Shown piece after piece: positions 27,473 through 38,943 of a DNA stretch of 64,000 nt. Source of the DNA: Glandiceps talaboti (Eukaryota > Hemichordata > Enteropneusta > Spengelidae); assembly GCF_964340395.1 (NCBI RefSeq), contig NC_135550.1, positions 18,662,984-18,726,983 of the forward strand. Reading direction: 5' to 3'. The translations under genes were made by a program, and so were the position numbers. Each line of letters starts with the position of its first letter. The stretch's first letter is position 1. The notes below the pieces were generated by a model, which searched no databases, had not been told where the DNA came from, and saw nothing but the letters and a program-made list of their open reading frames with translations.

Positions 27473-29490
27473 CGCACATGCGTGTTAATGAATCAAATTT
27501 AAAAACATTCTCTAAGTGTTTTGTGGGACATTACGTCTGACATTTTGATCAAAAACCTATAATTCCAAAAGTACTGGGCAGATTGGTTTGAAATTTAATG
27601 AGGTGCATCTGGGGATGAGATGAGTAGATGAAGAAGTGACATTGATCATGATATGTAAAAAATATACTGAAAGTGAATTTGACAATGAGTGATCAAATGC
27701 AGTGAGAGGAAGGTACGAAGTCAAAATCATTTTCCATACGCTTGTAAAATTAGTTGTTATATGCAATGCTTAGTAACGTTATCATATACTGTGATAGAGA
27801 AGTAACTTCAAAATTTTGTTAGTCTGGTGATACTCTGTTTAGTAACAGCTAGGGTGTTTAATGACAGCTGGGGCAAATAAAAGTTAATCAGACTTTTCAG
27901 AAACTTTATGAGTTATTGGGTTTTGTTGAGACCGTCCCAGTTTTAATTTATGTTTTAAAATAATTACTCGTGTAAAAGTTTGAATTCTGTGGATTATTTG
28001 CAGGAGAAGAAGACGAAGAAGGTGAAGAGAAACTACCATCCTGTATGGATTATGTCATGCATTTTCTGTCCATTTTCTGGAAGATTCTTTTTGCATTCGT
28101 GCCACCTACTGACATCTGGGGTGGCTGGGCTTGTTTCGTTGTATCAATCCTTATGATTGGTCTCCTTACCATGGTGATTGGTGATATTGCATCTCACTTT
28201 GGCTGCACTGTAGGATTGAAAGACACTGTCACTGCAATCTCGTTTGTGGCTCTTGGCACCAGTGTTCCAGGTACGTATAGTCATAGTAGTAATGACAATT
28301 ATGAAATTTGAGATTTGGATGGATTTCAATTCAATTTCAGTGGGATTTCGGAAGTACAGTGTAGTTATGATACTATGGTGTATAATAATCATGACAAACC
28401 ATTATTTAAAAAAAAAATATGGTTATCGTGGAGATGGTTCAAATTGCATCACAACATACATGTACATGCTGGGACTGCTATTTTAAAGTTTACCTCTCCC
28501 TTTAGAATGCTTTTAGCACTTTCATGTTATTGTCCTAGCAACCTATTGTCATAGCAACCTATAATGTAGTCACGGAATATATCTCACAATGGAGAGTCAA
28601 CACAAATGAAGCTTAATTCTCAGTATTGATGGACGGGATCCGTTGACTTTTTATATCACAACTGAAAGCTCACTTTATAGAAATTAAAATGTTCACTCTC
28701 AATAAAACAAATATTGCCAAATAAGTGTTTTGTTCTTTTGTGTAGCACATGTCATTCAGTTGCTGTGTGATATTGTCAACTTCTTCTGTAGAGGTCAGAT
28801 TACTTTGATATTCCTCAGTCAGGTGACTGAAAAGGTTCAAATACATGTCATAAAGTGTATGAAAATGCTTAATATGTGATATCATTTCATGTTGAAATTG
28901 TACATATTTGTATAGAGAACATATCTACAAAGGTAGTAGAGTTATAGGTCATACTAGTACACTATGAGGGGGGGGGGGAGGGGGGGGGCTACTTGACTAC
29001 TGCTTGACTATATACTGCTTCCATACTTATGGTTAGATGTTCGTCTTGAATATAGAGAGTTAATGCATCACTGTTTTAGTAACACTTGTCCATGTTTCTC
29101 TCTCTGATTTCAGATACGTTTGCCAGCAAGGTAGCTGCAGTTGGAGATAAGCATGCTGATGCATCAGTTGGTAATGTGACAGGCAGTAACGCTGTTAATG
29201 TTTTCCTTGGTATTGGTTTGGCTTGGTCTGTGGCAGCTATTTATTGGGCTGCCAAGGGAGAGGTGTTCGAAGTAGACCCAGGTTCCTTAGCTTTCTCAGT
29301 GACAATTTTCACCATCTTTGCTGTCATAACTATGACAGTATTGATGATCAGAAGAAAAATACCTTATTTTGGTGGAGAACTTGGTGGCCCTAAAGCAGGC
29401 AAGATTGGCACATCACTTTTCTTGTTTTCCCTTTGGTTGCTTTACCTGCTCCTCTCCGCATTTGAGAGCTATTGCTATATAGGTTTTTAA
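15781..29490 (+). CDS. slc8a: Na+/Ca2+ exchanger (SLC8/NCX family), 3' part of gene, five coding exons
   Basis: Plasma-membrane antiporter that exports Ca2+ in exchange for Na+. Five exons (15781-15881, 23716-23870, 24698-24797, 28004-28270, 29114-29490) join in frame, all with GT-AG introns, giving 332 residues and a stop. In order they encode the end of a Calx-beta domain (IIDDEEYEKNENFFLELGEP), the linker with KRIADMGKPRLGD, the conserved VDKLIKK and VVGTSSWREQF segments, an acidic stretch, KLPSCMDYVMHFL leading into the C-terminal membrane segments, and the alpha-2 repeat (GTSVPDTFASKVAA, GNVTGSNAVNVFLGIG). The end, FESYCYIGF, matches the usual NCX tail. The N-terminal membrane domain, alpha-1 repeat and first Calx-beta domain lie left of the window. 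Family assignment is near certain; the paralogue number (SLC8A1/2/3) is not meaningful outside vertebrates. Confidence 0.95.
18810..19660. repeat. Minisatellite array, about 55-bp unit, forward orientation
   Basis: About 15 copies of a unit reading tttccctgtccctcaagata, then atgttcctgtccatactcct, then tgtgtagtgactaaa. The same unit occurs in reverse complement just to the right, at 19775-20260. Confidence 0.95.
19680..20332. mobile_element. TIR-bounded element filled with reversed minisatellite
   Basis: The left end (atggtcaattataaaacaca at 19680) and the reverse complement of the right end (atggtcagctataaaacaca, ending 20332) match and remain alignable for about 85 bp (tttgatgg, gatagtcacc, acaaata). 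Between them are 8-9 copies of the roughly 55-bp unit in reverse orientation (19775-20260). No ORF. This is the structure of a non-autonomous DNA element whose interior is a tandem repeat. No clear target-site duplication was identified. Confidence 0.65.
22511..22872. mobile_element. MITE-like element, family B, copy 1
   Basis: Starts aaagtggccatatggatgag and ends with the inverted counterpart (attaagtacccaatcctcatcc), with the last bases of the right terminus lost. The inner arms are also inverted matches (atcatggcttcctacttgaa against tcaagtaggaagccatgata). Related copies are at 52059-52387 and 55255-55375. Confidence 0.75.
23716..23870 (+). CDS. slc8a: NCX exon: linker after second Calx-beta domain
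   Basis: Acceptor tccatacag ends at 23715; donor gtaaac starts at 23871. Completes a Gly codon with the previous exon, then 51 codons. The acidic, poorly conserved start (SDDEDSAYEAGEN) is followed by the conserved EDEKRIADMGKPRLGDLTRC and EVMILESTEFK. Vertebrate NCX genes place small cassette exons (C-F) just before this conserved block. None is needed here, because the reading frame joins directly to the exon at 15781. Confidence 0.95.
24698..24797 (+). CDS. slc8a: NCX exon: VDKLIKK / SWREQF segment
   Basis: Acceptor ataacttttacag ends at 24697; donor gtaagtg starts at 24798. Thirty-three codons plus one base: NTVDKLIKKANLSLVVGTSS, then WREQFSEAVTVSS. This is the last part of the large cytoplasmic loop before the C-terminal membrane domain. 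The exon/intron junction at 24797 (ttctg then gtaagtgtatt) resembles the repeated unit of the 90-bp array at 25590-26665. Confidence 0.96.
25590..26665 (+). repeat. 90-bp tandem array in two blocks, each unit with a splice-donor-like core
   Basis: Copies of a 90-bp unit lie at about 25590-25795 and 26205-26665, separated by roughly 400 bp of unrelated sequence. Each unit contains cataaggcttgtgagaaata, cacaacaaattctggtaagt, and ttgtagaatgtctttgtt. ctggtaagt or a variant recurs at 90-base steps (25641, 25731; 26251, 26341, 26431, 26521, about 26611). The 119-codon open frame over the second block exists only because 90 is a multiple of three. Confidence 0.9.
27415..27474 (+). repeat. TG microsatellite
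   Basis: About 28 uninterrupted TG dinucleotides, ending in a purine-pyrimidine alternating cgtgcgcac stretch. Confidence 0.97.
28004..28270 (+). CDS. slc8a: NCX exon: acidic tail of loop and first C-terminal membrane segments
   Basis: Acceptor ttatttgcag ends at 28003; donor gtacgt starts at 28271. Begins with the acid cluster GEEDEEGEEKLPSC, then MDYVMHFLSIFWKILFAFVP (hydrophobic), a second membrane segment around CFVVSILMIGLLTMVIGDI, and SHFGCTVGLKDTVTA. It ends inside the alpha-2 repeat at ALGTSVP; the Asp that follows is split across the intron. Length and order match other NCX genes, including the intron placed within the GTSVPD motif. Confidence 0.96.
28271..29113 (+). other. NCX last intron
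   Basis: Separates the two halves of the alpha-2 repeat. Nothing coding seen; contains a poly-G tract at 28968-28988. Confidence 0.75.
28968..28988 (+). repeat. Poly-G tract
   Basis: Two long G runs with a single A between them. Confidence 0.9.
29114..29490 (+). CDS. slc8a: NCX terminal coding exon: alpha-2 repeat and last membrane segments
   Basis: Acceptor ctctctgatttcag ends at 29113; stop codon TAA is at 29488-29490. Encodes DTFASKVAAVGDKHADAS and GNVTGSNAVNVFLGIGLAWS, the ion-binding half of the alpha-2 repeat. It then encodes three further hydrophobic stretches (near LAFSVTIFTIFAVITMTVLM and LFLFSLWLLYLLL) and ends FESYCYIGF. The GELGGP motif between the last two membrane segments is present. 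Nothing appears truncated. Confidence 0.97.
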
Positions 29491-30544
29491 AGTCAATGAC
29501 TATTAAACTCATCATACAAACAAATCAAGATCTCCTGTCTACGACACAGGAGACTTTACTTTGAAGAATCATGGCAGATGTAATCGAGGTCTGTGGATCA
29601 AGTGACAAATTATGCAAATGGTGAATGTACATACAGACGGAGGAGCAAGTTGGCAAGTTGAGTTTGTGATCGAATCAAGAAAAATCATCTCTCTACACGT
29701 CATGATTTTATCATGGGTGATTGTGAACATATGAATAACTCTTTAACATAAATCTACATATACCAACACAAGGGTTGGTTTTTTTACAAAGATACATACA
29801 GGAGGATTGGTTTGTACCTATATGTGGAGTACGCATGAAAGATGTTAGGAAAAAACATGAAAACAAACCAAAACAACATCTATCATTGATACGGAGGGCT
29901 ATACCTTCAAATACTGGTAGAGAAAGGCAAGTGACAATACCAGTACAAATCACAATTCAGTATGGTGATCAATCTAAGTATAGTAAGTAAGTTAAAGTAT
30001 TAAAGTGAGATGTAAACTGGTTGGCTTCTAATGCCTAATACACATTGTTAGAGTATAAGGTCAAACACTCTTTTAAATCCATGTAGACTATTTATTTCAA
30101 ATTAACAATTGTGAGAAGGTTAATATTGCATTTCTTACTGATACCATAGTAAAATATAGTTTTGTTTTTGGTTTTTTTGGTCTATTTATTGCTAGAACTA
30201 AAGTATGTGGTAAGTAGTAGATGTAGAAGTATGCCAAGCATGGCAAGGCATGCACTGTAGTGTGATGTGTATAGTTGACAAATTAGAAGCATTCTGGTTT
30301 TGAACCAACAACCATGTCGTCCAACAGTTTTACAGTTTATTATTAAAATATAACCAAGCCATCAAATATTGGCACCATTAAAGTAAACATTCTTTGGTTG
30401 ATTTTACTTATAGTTGTTACCAAATTTGCAAAGTTCATCACCATAAAAAAAAAGCATACTAGTTTTTATTCAAGTTTAATAGCATATACACACACTGAGA
30501 TATGCACACCAGTTAAACCGCAGTAATATATGTGTAAGTTGACC

Positions 30545-30800
30545 ATGAACAGCAGGGTAGCATGTCACTTTGAAATTATGGTACAAAATGTTGTCTCTTC
30601 TGATTTACAACTTTGAAGATAATGGCACAAACTGTACTAAGTTATCTATTTTGATGGTCAACTTTGAAAACATGGAACAAAACGTAGTCGTTAATTTGGA
30701 CGGATAACTTCGAAAATAGCCTTGGGTACAAAATGTGATTGTGTATGAAGTTGAACGGACAACTTTGAAAAACATCATCAGCAGTACAAAATGCAATAAC
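30545..30800. repeat. Degenerate tandem repeat, about 60-bp unit
   Basis: Four diverged copies sharing caactttgaaaacat followed by gtacaaaatg and a variable stretch. Confidence 0.6.
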
Positions 30801-31373
30801 TGTTGTGTATTATGACTATAAACAGCAAAACATGGTAATCAGAATGGTTCTAAGGTGTCAATACCCTATAGCGTTGCTAGGGCAACTAGTACAAATCATA
30901 ATGATTATGATGTAGAAGCTGTGACAAGTGCATTACAAAACGTGACTAGAGCAAATTACTATGATTATAGTATTAAAATACCATTTCTATACCAGGTTAT
31001 TATGAAGATGTCAAAAAAAAAAACATCATATGACAACTTCATTTTTTTAATACTACGTGCACATATGAAAGTATTAGAATTATTATGTCACCAATTTGAA
31101 ATTGCATGCCATGGCACTAAATATTTGATAAAGAAAGCAATTGAAAATATTATTTGCACCTTTTCACATTAATTTAAATACAATGACAATTTATGTGCAA
31201 TATAGTGGTGTAATTTATTTCTGTTTTTTTGGGTTTTGACAACTTGCTATTTGTGTTCATTTCTACTCAAGGTCAAAGATAAGAGTAATGTGTATACGAT
31301 GCAGTTTTTCAGTGAATTTTAAAAAAAACCTTTAACCACTAAAATCCTAATGTTAGAATTAGGCTTATCAAAG

Positions 31374-31395
31374 CCCCCCCCCCCCCCCCCCCCCC
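31374..31395 (+). repeat. Poly-C tract
   Basis: Run of 22 C downstream of the exchanger stop codon. Confidence 0.95.
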
Positions 31396-32269
31396 TGCAT
31401 GCTGTTGATGTGAAAATGTAGGCTGAATTGAAAGATGTGATAGAAGAATACATGAATTAATTCTTATGTTGTATGATAGTGTGTGAAAATGACGGACTAT
31501 GTGAATCTGTGAATCATACTTTTTAACACATGACAGTGTCTGTTCGCTTCAGTAGAATAACAAAAACAGTGTGGTTGTCCTATGTCCAAATTCTTTCCAC
31601 ACCCTAAATATTTATTTTGCACATAAAACTTACAAAAAATAGTTCTAAATTTTTTTTTTTTAAAAAGTGTAAATACTTTTCCTTGTCAGGTATAAGATAC
31701 ATAGTAGATAGTAGAAACATTGTAGATGCAACATAGAGTTTTAAATAGAGGTTGTGAGAATGGATGGTATACTGTCTTGTTTCTGTACATCCCGTGAATA
31801 ACTTATAATGTGTACCAACCAACAGCTGATTGAATACCTCATATAACATGTATAATTCTGTTGGTTATATGTTATCACTGGGCTTCGGAGCAGAGAATGA
31901 ATATTCTGATCAGTCAACCTAGACATTTGTAAAAAGTACTCAGTGAGCAAAGTTGTGCAGTATGTGACTTAATTCAGCTCATGCATACATGAATGGTTTT
32001 AAATGTCCAATTTACAGACTCTTCAAATGTTGTAAAATCTGACCAGTGAATGGATAATACTTCTGTTCATTGTGTACACATAAACAAAATCGTGAAGTAG
32101 TCACATGCCTACCCTGTGTTATGCTTTCTGGACATGCATTGTGTGCTTCTTGAGCAAACAATGCTGTACATCTTGCACGTCAAGTGCTTTTAGCATCTAC
32201 ACAGGTATCATTGCATCTTACAGGTACAAATACTCACATGATGGTTGATATCATAGTCTGTGTCTCCCT

Positions 32270-32560
32270 CCATCCAAATAGTGTTTGGTAAGACTGTCTA
32301 TGTTATCATCCATCCATCACATTGATGGTCCCCTAAGGACAATCTATCCGTGTTTATATCCCGCTATCTCAGACAGTGATACACAGTCTATCCCAGGCAT
32401 GTTTTCAATTCCTCCATCTCATTGGGTTATAGACAGATCTATCCATGTTTCAATCCCTCTATCTTAGTGGCTGATTGATGGTGTATCCATGCATGTTTAC
32501 ATCTATCTCGATGGTGGCTGCTAGGACAGCCTATCCGTATTTTCATCCCTCTATCCCAAC
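32270..32560. repeat. Degenerate tandem repeat, about 60-bp unit
   Basis: Several diverged copies sharing ctatccatgtttcaatccct and tctatctca-type segments. The short open frame at 32285-32467 is a by-product. Confidence 0.5.
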
Positions 32561-32953
32561 GTTACATATACCATCCGTTAACACAACAGTTTAGATTATA
32601 GACAAATCTATTGTGGTAGTATGGTGCTTGAGAAAACTCCAAAACAATAATTTTGTAAATAATCCCAAGTTCAATTTCTAGATAGGATAAATCACTTGAC
32701 TTCTTCATTGTGTAGTTAATATATAAAAAAAAAAGTAATGAACTTTTGGATTTTTCCAGTTTGGTATAATTGATTTCTTGTATTAAGTTTCAATTACATG
32801 CAAATCAGGTGTGTTGTTATATTTCAAAGCAGTGTCTGTAAGTTTTACTTCATTGTTTACAAGTCGTTTATATTCACTTTCAACTGTTTTGGATTTTTTG
32901 TTTATTTTGTGAGTTGAAATCAAGAGTCTGTGTTCTTTAAATTTGTCTTCTTT

Positions 32954-32959
32954 AATAAA
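32954..32959 (+). promoter_or_regulatory. Candidate polyadenylation signal for NCX
   Basis: Canonical AATAAA followed within about 30 bases by a T/GT-rich tract (gtttcgtttgtgtag), the usual downstream element. It lies 3.4 kb past the stop codon, so the UTR would be long. A further AATAAA is at 33455-33460. Confidence 0.35.
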
Positions 32960-33970
32960 TTTAAACAGTTGTAATTTTTTTGTTTCGTTTGTGTAGTCGA
33001 GTGAACATTTCTATGTAAAAGCAATCACAGTAAACACATTTATCAGAATAATTTCATGTTTAACGTTGTCTGGTCATCCAGTACAACTTATCTACATTTA
33101 TTATTGTGTCATTTCATTACCTTTAAGAGCTTTATTTTTTCATGTTTACTCACAGTTCCGTGTTCATCAATTCAAACCAAAAAAAAAAAAGTATATATAA
33201 AAAAGTTAAGGATGCCATTTTTTGTAGGGTAAATTGATAGAGATGCAGAAGTTTCCACTTTTTTCACTTGTCGATACTACTTTTTCCAAATCTAACTTCA
33301 CAGATGTGAAATGAAAATAGTGACGTGCTGTAGCGTGTATATAGCTGAATTTGAATAGTACAGTCAATTGATGGGTTAACGCTCGAAATTTGCTCTGATG
33401 TCTTGGTTTGCTAATAGGTTACACCGAAAACAACAAACATGCATGTTTTAACAAAATAAAGAGTTTTAGTGCGACTATTCGACCACCATTGTATAAAAAG
33501 TTAAAAGCAGTATACATTTGCGGCAGACCCCACAACTGACTGTACTATTCCTGATTTGACAAGGATGTATTATATCTTGTGTGTGATATGTAACACTTTT
33601 TACCTTTCAATACATAAATCAATACTTGTAAAACATTTCTGAGGGTTGGTTCAAGCACACTGGTGGTAGAGTTAGGGTATTTGATTTTGGGGGAAATAAG
33701 GGTTTGGGCTGACTTTACTAGTTGTAGTTTTTGGGGGGAGATGATGATGAGGATGATGGTGGTGATAATGATGGTTTAAGAACACTTAAATATGTAATAT
33801 TTCAGCATCCAGAAGAACATTTAAATAATTTCATTAGTAGAATAATTTAATTGTTTGGAGTGGCTTATTTTGATAACTGTCAAGAAATCACATCAAAGAT
33901 GACACAGAAAATCCTGTATACAAAAGTGGAGCTGCAGTTTTCATAGCAACAGGGTATATTTTATTTTCAG

Positions 33971-34026
33971 CCAGCCAGCCAGCCGGCCAGCCAGCCAGTC
34001 ACTCGAACAGACAGACAGACAGACAG
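33971..34026 (+). repeat. CAGC / CAGA compound microsatellite
   Basis: (cagc)n with one ggcc interruption, then (caga)n. Confidence 0.85.
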
Positions 34027-35697
34027 CACTTGATGCAGTGTTGATTGCAGCTGGCACACTGAGCTCACCGCAAATTGATTACAATGTTTGACCACAAATC
34101 TTCACTGTACATGGCAATAAATTACAAGAATTTTTTAAAAAGGCAAGATCTTTAATTTTGTTATAAGAAAAAAAAGAAGAAGAAAAAGCTGTGTTGTTTG
34201 GTGGTATAATTTTGTCAGTTATTGAAATTGGCCTTTGTATTGAGTCACAATCAATTTCCATGCAGGTCATCCCATAACTCCTGGCCATTTATGTCAGTGT
34301 CTGTGATTTGAAGATTCCTTACTTATATTACTGTCACAGTGTCAGATCATGAACCAGGCAGTCATTTTAAACTATTATGTATATAATGCTGTCAGTTATG
34401 GCCACACGATTTTGGAGAGAATACGTTTGAAATAATGTTTTCTTCATGACTAATTGTCACAAAGTCTGGCACCTATTAAGTTGACAGCTTTCATGACACT
34501 TGCACATGATGCCAATATTTTCTCTTATGTAACACTTGTAATCCAGTCAGTTAATAATAACATATTTCCTGTACTTTTAGGGGTCATTTAGCATAGATAC
34601 AAGGTACCTTTGTCTGATGTTTGCTGCACAAAGTATGTAAAATGGGAATAAAAGCTTCCAGTCCCAAACGTTTCTGAGCCTGTTTCCTTTTTTTCTTCTT
34701 CTTGAATATTGTGTACATTCAGAAAATTAGATACTACAGGGGGAATGTACAATTCACAGGTATTGTACATAAGCCTTTTAAACCCGAGTTTTGGTTGAGT
34801 GTACTAGTAACTTGTCTACTTAGCTGGATTTGTGTGACTCTGCTAACACTCATGGTAGAATGCACACTAGCATAGTTACAGATTCAGTGACATAGACTGA
34901 CTAGACGGCGTGTGGATCGAGCTAAGTTTTGTAAAACATGATGTACTGTGAGAAAGCAGGTACTCTGGCTCTGCTGAAATATTTTTTTTTGCTCCAAAAT
35001 ATACCAGTGTGAACATAGAATCATTATCACTGGTAAATTCTGAATAACTACAGGTAAGAAAGGCAATTCAATCACTCTCACATGCGAGAGCACATATTTT
35101 CCACTGATGCAATGCAAAATGATTGGGCAGGTATGTTTAGGCATAGACCACTATTACAGTGGTCTGAGGGCTAGGATGGTGCTGTAAAGAGGACCTGTGG
35201 CTTACAACAATGCAATCAATAGATTCAAGTGATGTGGCTACAATTATATAGTCTAGAGGCTAGTCATTGGGTAAAGAGATCTTAAGATTCAACAACAACC
35301 CCCCCCCCCCCATCTCAACAGTTGTTTGTGCTACAATTGTGTTTAGCCAAAATATGCAACACTAGTGTCTTTCCGCTAAAATACACTGTGTAGCTGAGTA
35401 GTGTTATCACTCCAAATAGACACTATATACATGTAGATTTAGCAATCAGAAGTCAATGATATTACTTTCAGTGAGACCATGGAGGTAGGAAGGACCATAG
35501 ACTTATATTTCTGTTTGAAAACTTAGAAAGTCCAGGTTACAATGTGTACTGTGTTCAAGATGTAATTTACAGGAAGCCATACAGGTTAGATGTATACTCC
35601 TTCTGGCATATAAATATCCATTTGTCCAAGCAAACAGGTAATTACAAAGTGACTTTTGCAACCTTCACAAACAGATATGAATAAACTTCTTTCATTT

Positions 35698-35905
<208 letters not shown>

Positions 35906-36074
35906 GATACGCACACAATCTTTATGGCGATACACAACATTTCTCCTACATCAATGTCAAATATTGTGATTATGCAGGCTTTTTATACTGGATACATTTC
36001 ATTAAAACAGTGGTTATCTTTGTTGTATTGTCATGTAGATGATAACAGACTAAATTTATAATAAGAAATGCCAC

Positions 36075-36210
36075 ATATATATATATATATATNNNNNNNN
36101 NNNNNNNNNNNNNNNNNNNNNNNNNNNNNNNNNNNNNNNNNNNNNNNNNNNNNNNNNNNNNNNNNNNNNNNNNNNNNNNNNNNNNNNNNNNNTATATATA
36201 TATATATATA
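36075..36210. other. Assembly gap (100 N) inside a TA microsatellite
   Basis: Bases 36093-36192 are exactly 100 N, flanked on both sides by (TA)n. The round number suggests a gap of unknown size caused by failure to assemble the repeat. Confidence 0.97.
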
Positions 36211-36384
36211 GTAAATAGTATCATAGAAACAATACACAATTAACTGCCAATAAATTCTTTCACACCTTACACATATAAATACAGTAACACAACGAGTAGC
36301 TGACAGTTGTCTGATGAACGCATTGAGCGTGAAACTCGGAGTTACAACCAAGCACCTCAAGTTCCAACCAACCTACTTTGATTA

Positions 36385-36389
<5 letters not shown>

Positions 36390-36482
<93 letters not shown>
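36390..36482 (+). repeat. TA microsatellite with short CA tail
   Basis: About 80 bases of pure TA followed by acacacacacac. Confidence 0.97.
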
Positions 36483-36483
<1 letters not shown>

Positions 36484-37736
36484 CGGGGTATGTCCGTATC
36501 ATTGTGACAATTATGACCTTATGTTACCATGACAATCAGCTTTCCATTGGTATTTATGAACACACACAATAAATCTGATTTAATATTTCAGACAAATTTG
36601 CAAAAGGAAGTACAACTATTTGGTGATGAGATTCCAGCAACAAATAGTCTCCATTAAAATGGAAAGTGTAGGAAACAGCTGTCTGGCAGCTGCTGATTTC
36701 CTGTCAGTGCAGGATTAGGGGTTAGGGTCTTCAAATAATGTACTCCAATGTATATTTGTCCATAGATGGTTTTGTCTCTTACTTTGTATTTCAAGAATGA
36801 GAACATAGCGTTTTGTATTAAATGATCACAGCAGTATGATGGACACCCATCGCTCGTATTATCCCTGTCACGTGACCTGTCCTGGTTTTTTGTCAATGTC
36901 GAAATGAATGGATATGTTAGGGTGAATTTATCGTCACTATTAAAATGTATAGTTAATGACAATTTCTACTCACAGAGTCAAAAAAATTGCTTTATAGCAA
37001 ATTCCAAATTTTTTGCAGATGTCTCATCAGCATTGTCAGGGGTGTACTCCAATTTAAGTAATGAACCCGTAGTCCATCAACATGAACATTTATCATGACT
37101 ATTAAAATGTAATTTACTAGTCACACACAGTACATTGTAAATCCTGTCAGCTCGTTGACCCACTGGCATGTACATAATTTCACAGTTTTGATGAATATGC
37201 TAGCTTGTGTCAAAATGTCATCATATTCACAATTCATACCCTCATACAAGACACTTTTTAACAGACAGATTAAAATTTCGAAAACTTTCACACCTTCAAT
37301 GATAACATGTTCTGTATTTATGACTGACATGATAAGTTGATTAAAATTTACTTCTAATGTGAGATATGGTGCTGAGTTTCCGATAGTATTTTTATGTGTT
37401 TATCATGTTTTTACATTGCATTTGACTGTAGTTGTGTGACCGCTACAATTTTAATCGTGATTTACATCGTATATAAATATGTTGATGTTGCACTTGTGAA
37501 CATTCGTTTAGTGTTTTTTTTGTCCTATAAAGGGAGTGTCCAGATTTTACCCCCAGGGGGACCCTGGAGGATTTCCCTTTTTCCTTGTTTATTTTTTTCA
37601 TGCCCCCCCCCCCCCCCCCACAAAAGCTTGGGAAAAATTTATGCCCCCCCCCCCCCTGCAAGTTCTTGATTTTTTTCCATGCCCCCATCCATAGACTTAC
37701 ACACATACACAAACACACTATGCATACACAATGTAC

Positions 37737-37911
37737 ATGTATGTATGTATGTATGTATGTATGTATGTATGTATGTATGTATGTATGTATGTATGTATGT
37801 ATGTATGTATGTATGTATGTATGTATGTGTCTATGTATGTATGTATGTATGTATGTATGTATGTATGTATGTATGTATGTATGTATGTATGTATGTATGC
37901 ATGCATGCATG
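37737..37911 (+). repeat. GTAT microsatellite
   Basis: About 43 tetranucleotide units with one gtgtctat interruption, ending in catgcatgcatgc. Cys-Met-Tyr-Val and Tyr-Ile-His-Thr open frames across it are artefacts. Confidence 0.98.
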
Positions 37912-38555
37912 CATACAATAACAAAAGAGTACAAACCTCACAATGAACAAGAACACTTTATTGTAAAGTGCTAATCCTTCTCTACCAATGAAAACTTCAA
38001 AAACCCTTAAAAGTTTCTACGTATAAAACTAGCACCAATGGTTCGGTTATGAATCTGAATGTGAATATGTTGATAATTCAAACTCATTATGAAATGGAAA
38101 TGGCTGCCTGTCAAAACTTTGGCAGAATACTTTAGGATTGGCACCATTTTCGTTGAAATAACATCTTTCTTAGAACTTAAATCCGAGCGTAAACAATGCA
38201 TTGGCTATCATAAAATATTCTCGATTCCAGAGAGGTATATGATATTTCCCGTCACCAAATTTTGAGTCGAGTGATGGGCTGTCGCGCGACATAAAAACAC
38301 AATGATCACTGATTGTAAAAAAAATCAAGAGATTTTCATTCACTTGCATCAAATTTTACTTGATGAAATTATGATTGAAAATTGACAATGATTTTCAAGA
38401 TGCCAATCGATCACAAAATACAGAACAAAGGATAAAGCCATTTCATGTACCATATACTATTCTATTACTAGTAGCTAGCCTATCTGTAGACTTGAAGAAC
38501 CATCGCTACTTACAGCTATCCTACCCTTTCTCCTAACTATAATGACTATGACTGG

Positions 38556-38943
38556 TTGAAGTTGTTCTTGAGTGGAACTCTTGAAAAAATGAAAGTGAAA
38601 GAGTTGGATAAATATCTCGATGAGCATAAATTACCAAAACAGAGAAAATTTAAAAGTGAAAAATTAGACATAATATCCACTCACATAATAGGAACACCAG
38701 AATTTAGATCGAGAAAAATGACTGCATATGAAATTAAAACTAATATCATGGGTATGAGTGAAACAGATAGTTGTGACTCAGAGACTGAAAGTGATGGAGA
38801 CTCGTGACAATTGTGATATTGATAGCTCAGAAAATTCATGTACTGATGATGACACTGATAGTGATGAAACAAGTCTTGCACATCCTCGTGGACAAGTTAC
38901 TTTGAGAAGTGGCAGAATTGCAGATCGATTTATGTTGCATTAA
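38556..38943 (+). pseudogene. Broken transposon ORF with SAP-like N-terminus
   Basis: The first frame (38556-38807) starts near MKVKELDKYLDEHKLP and KLDIISTHI, the spacing and residue pattern of a SAP DNA-binding motif. It then becomes Ser/Asp/Glu-rich and ends. The Asp/Ser-rich composition continues in another frame (38758-38943), ending GQVTLRSGRIADRFMLH. That basic RSGR-type tail is common in transposon-encoded proteins. The two frames look like one ORF disrupted by a frameshift near 38800. No transposase catalytic motif was recognised. The SAP match is a by-eye judgement. Confidence 0.45.

Larger units (their letters stand above)
24798..28003 (+). other. NCX intron with junction-like 90-bp array
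   Basis: No exon needed, since flanking exons join in frame. Holds the 90-bp tandem array in two blocks, three dispersed copies of a short motif (a (g/t)aggcaatat core followed by caagcttcaaa-like sequence) near 26673, 26823 and 27320, and a TG microsatellite. Confidence 0.7.
29491..32980 (+). other. Probable NCX 3' UTR and downstream sequence
   Basis: No further exchanger coding sequence follows the stop at 29490. An ATTAAA lies at 29502-29507 but is too close to the stop to be an obvious site. I see no AATAAA until 32954. Small open frames at 29775-29990 and 30855-31172 have no recognisable domain and AT-rich composition. The stretch contains degenerate tandem repeats near 30545-30800 and 32270-32560. 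The extent of the UTR is an inference. Confidence 0.35.

Noticed and set aside
30855-31172. 105-codon frame downstream of NCX
   Set aside because: AT-rich, no domain, ordinary length for chance in this composition, within the likely UTR or intergenic region.
37443-37974. Open frames rich in Tyr-Ile-His-Thr and Cys-Met-Tyr-Val (also at 39517-40022)
   Set aside because: They translate the GTAT tetranucleotide arrays, which read open in every frame.
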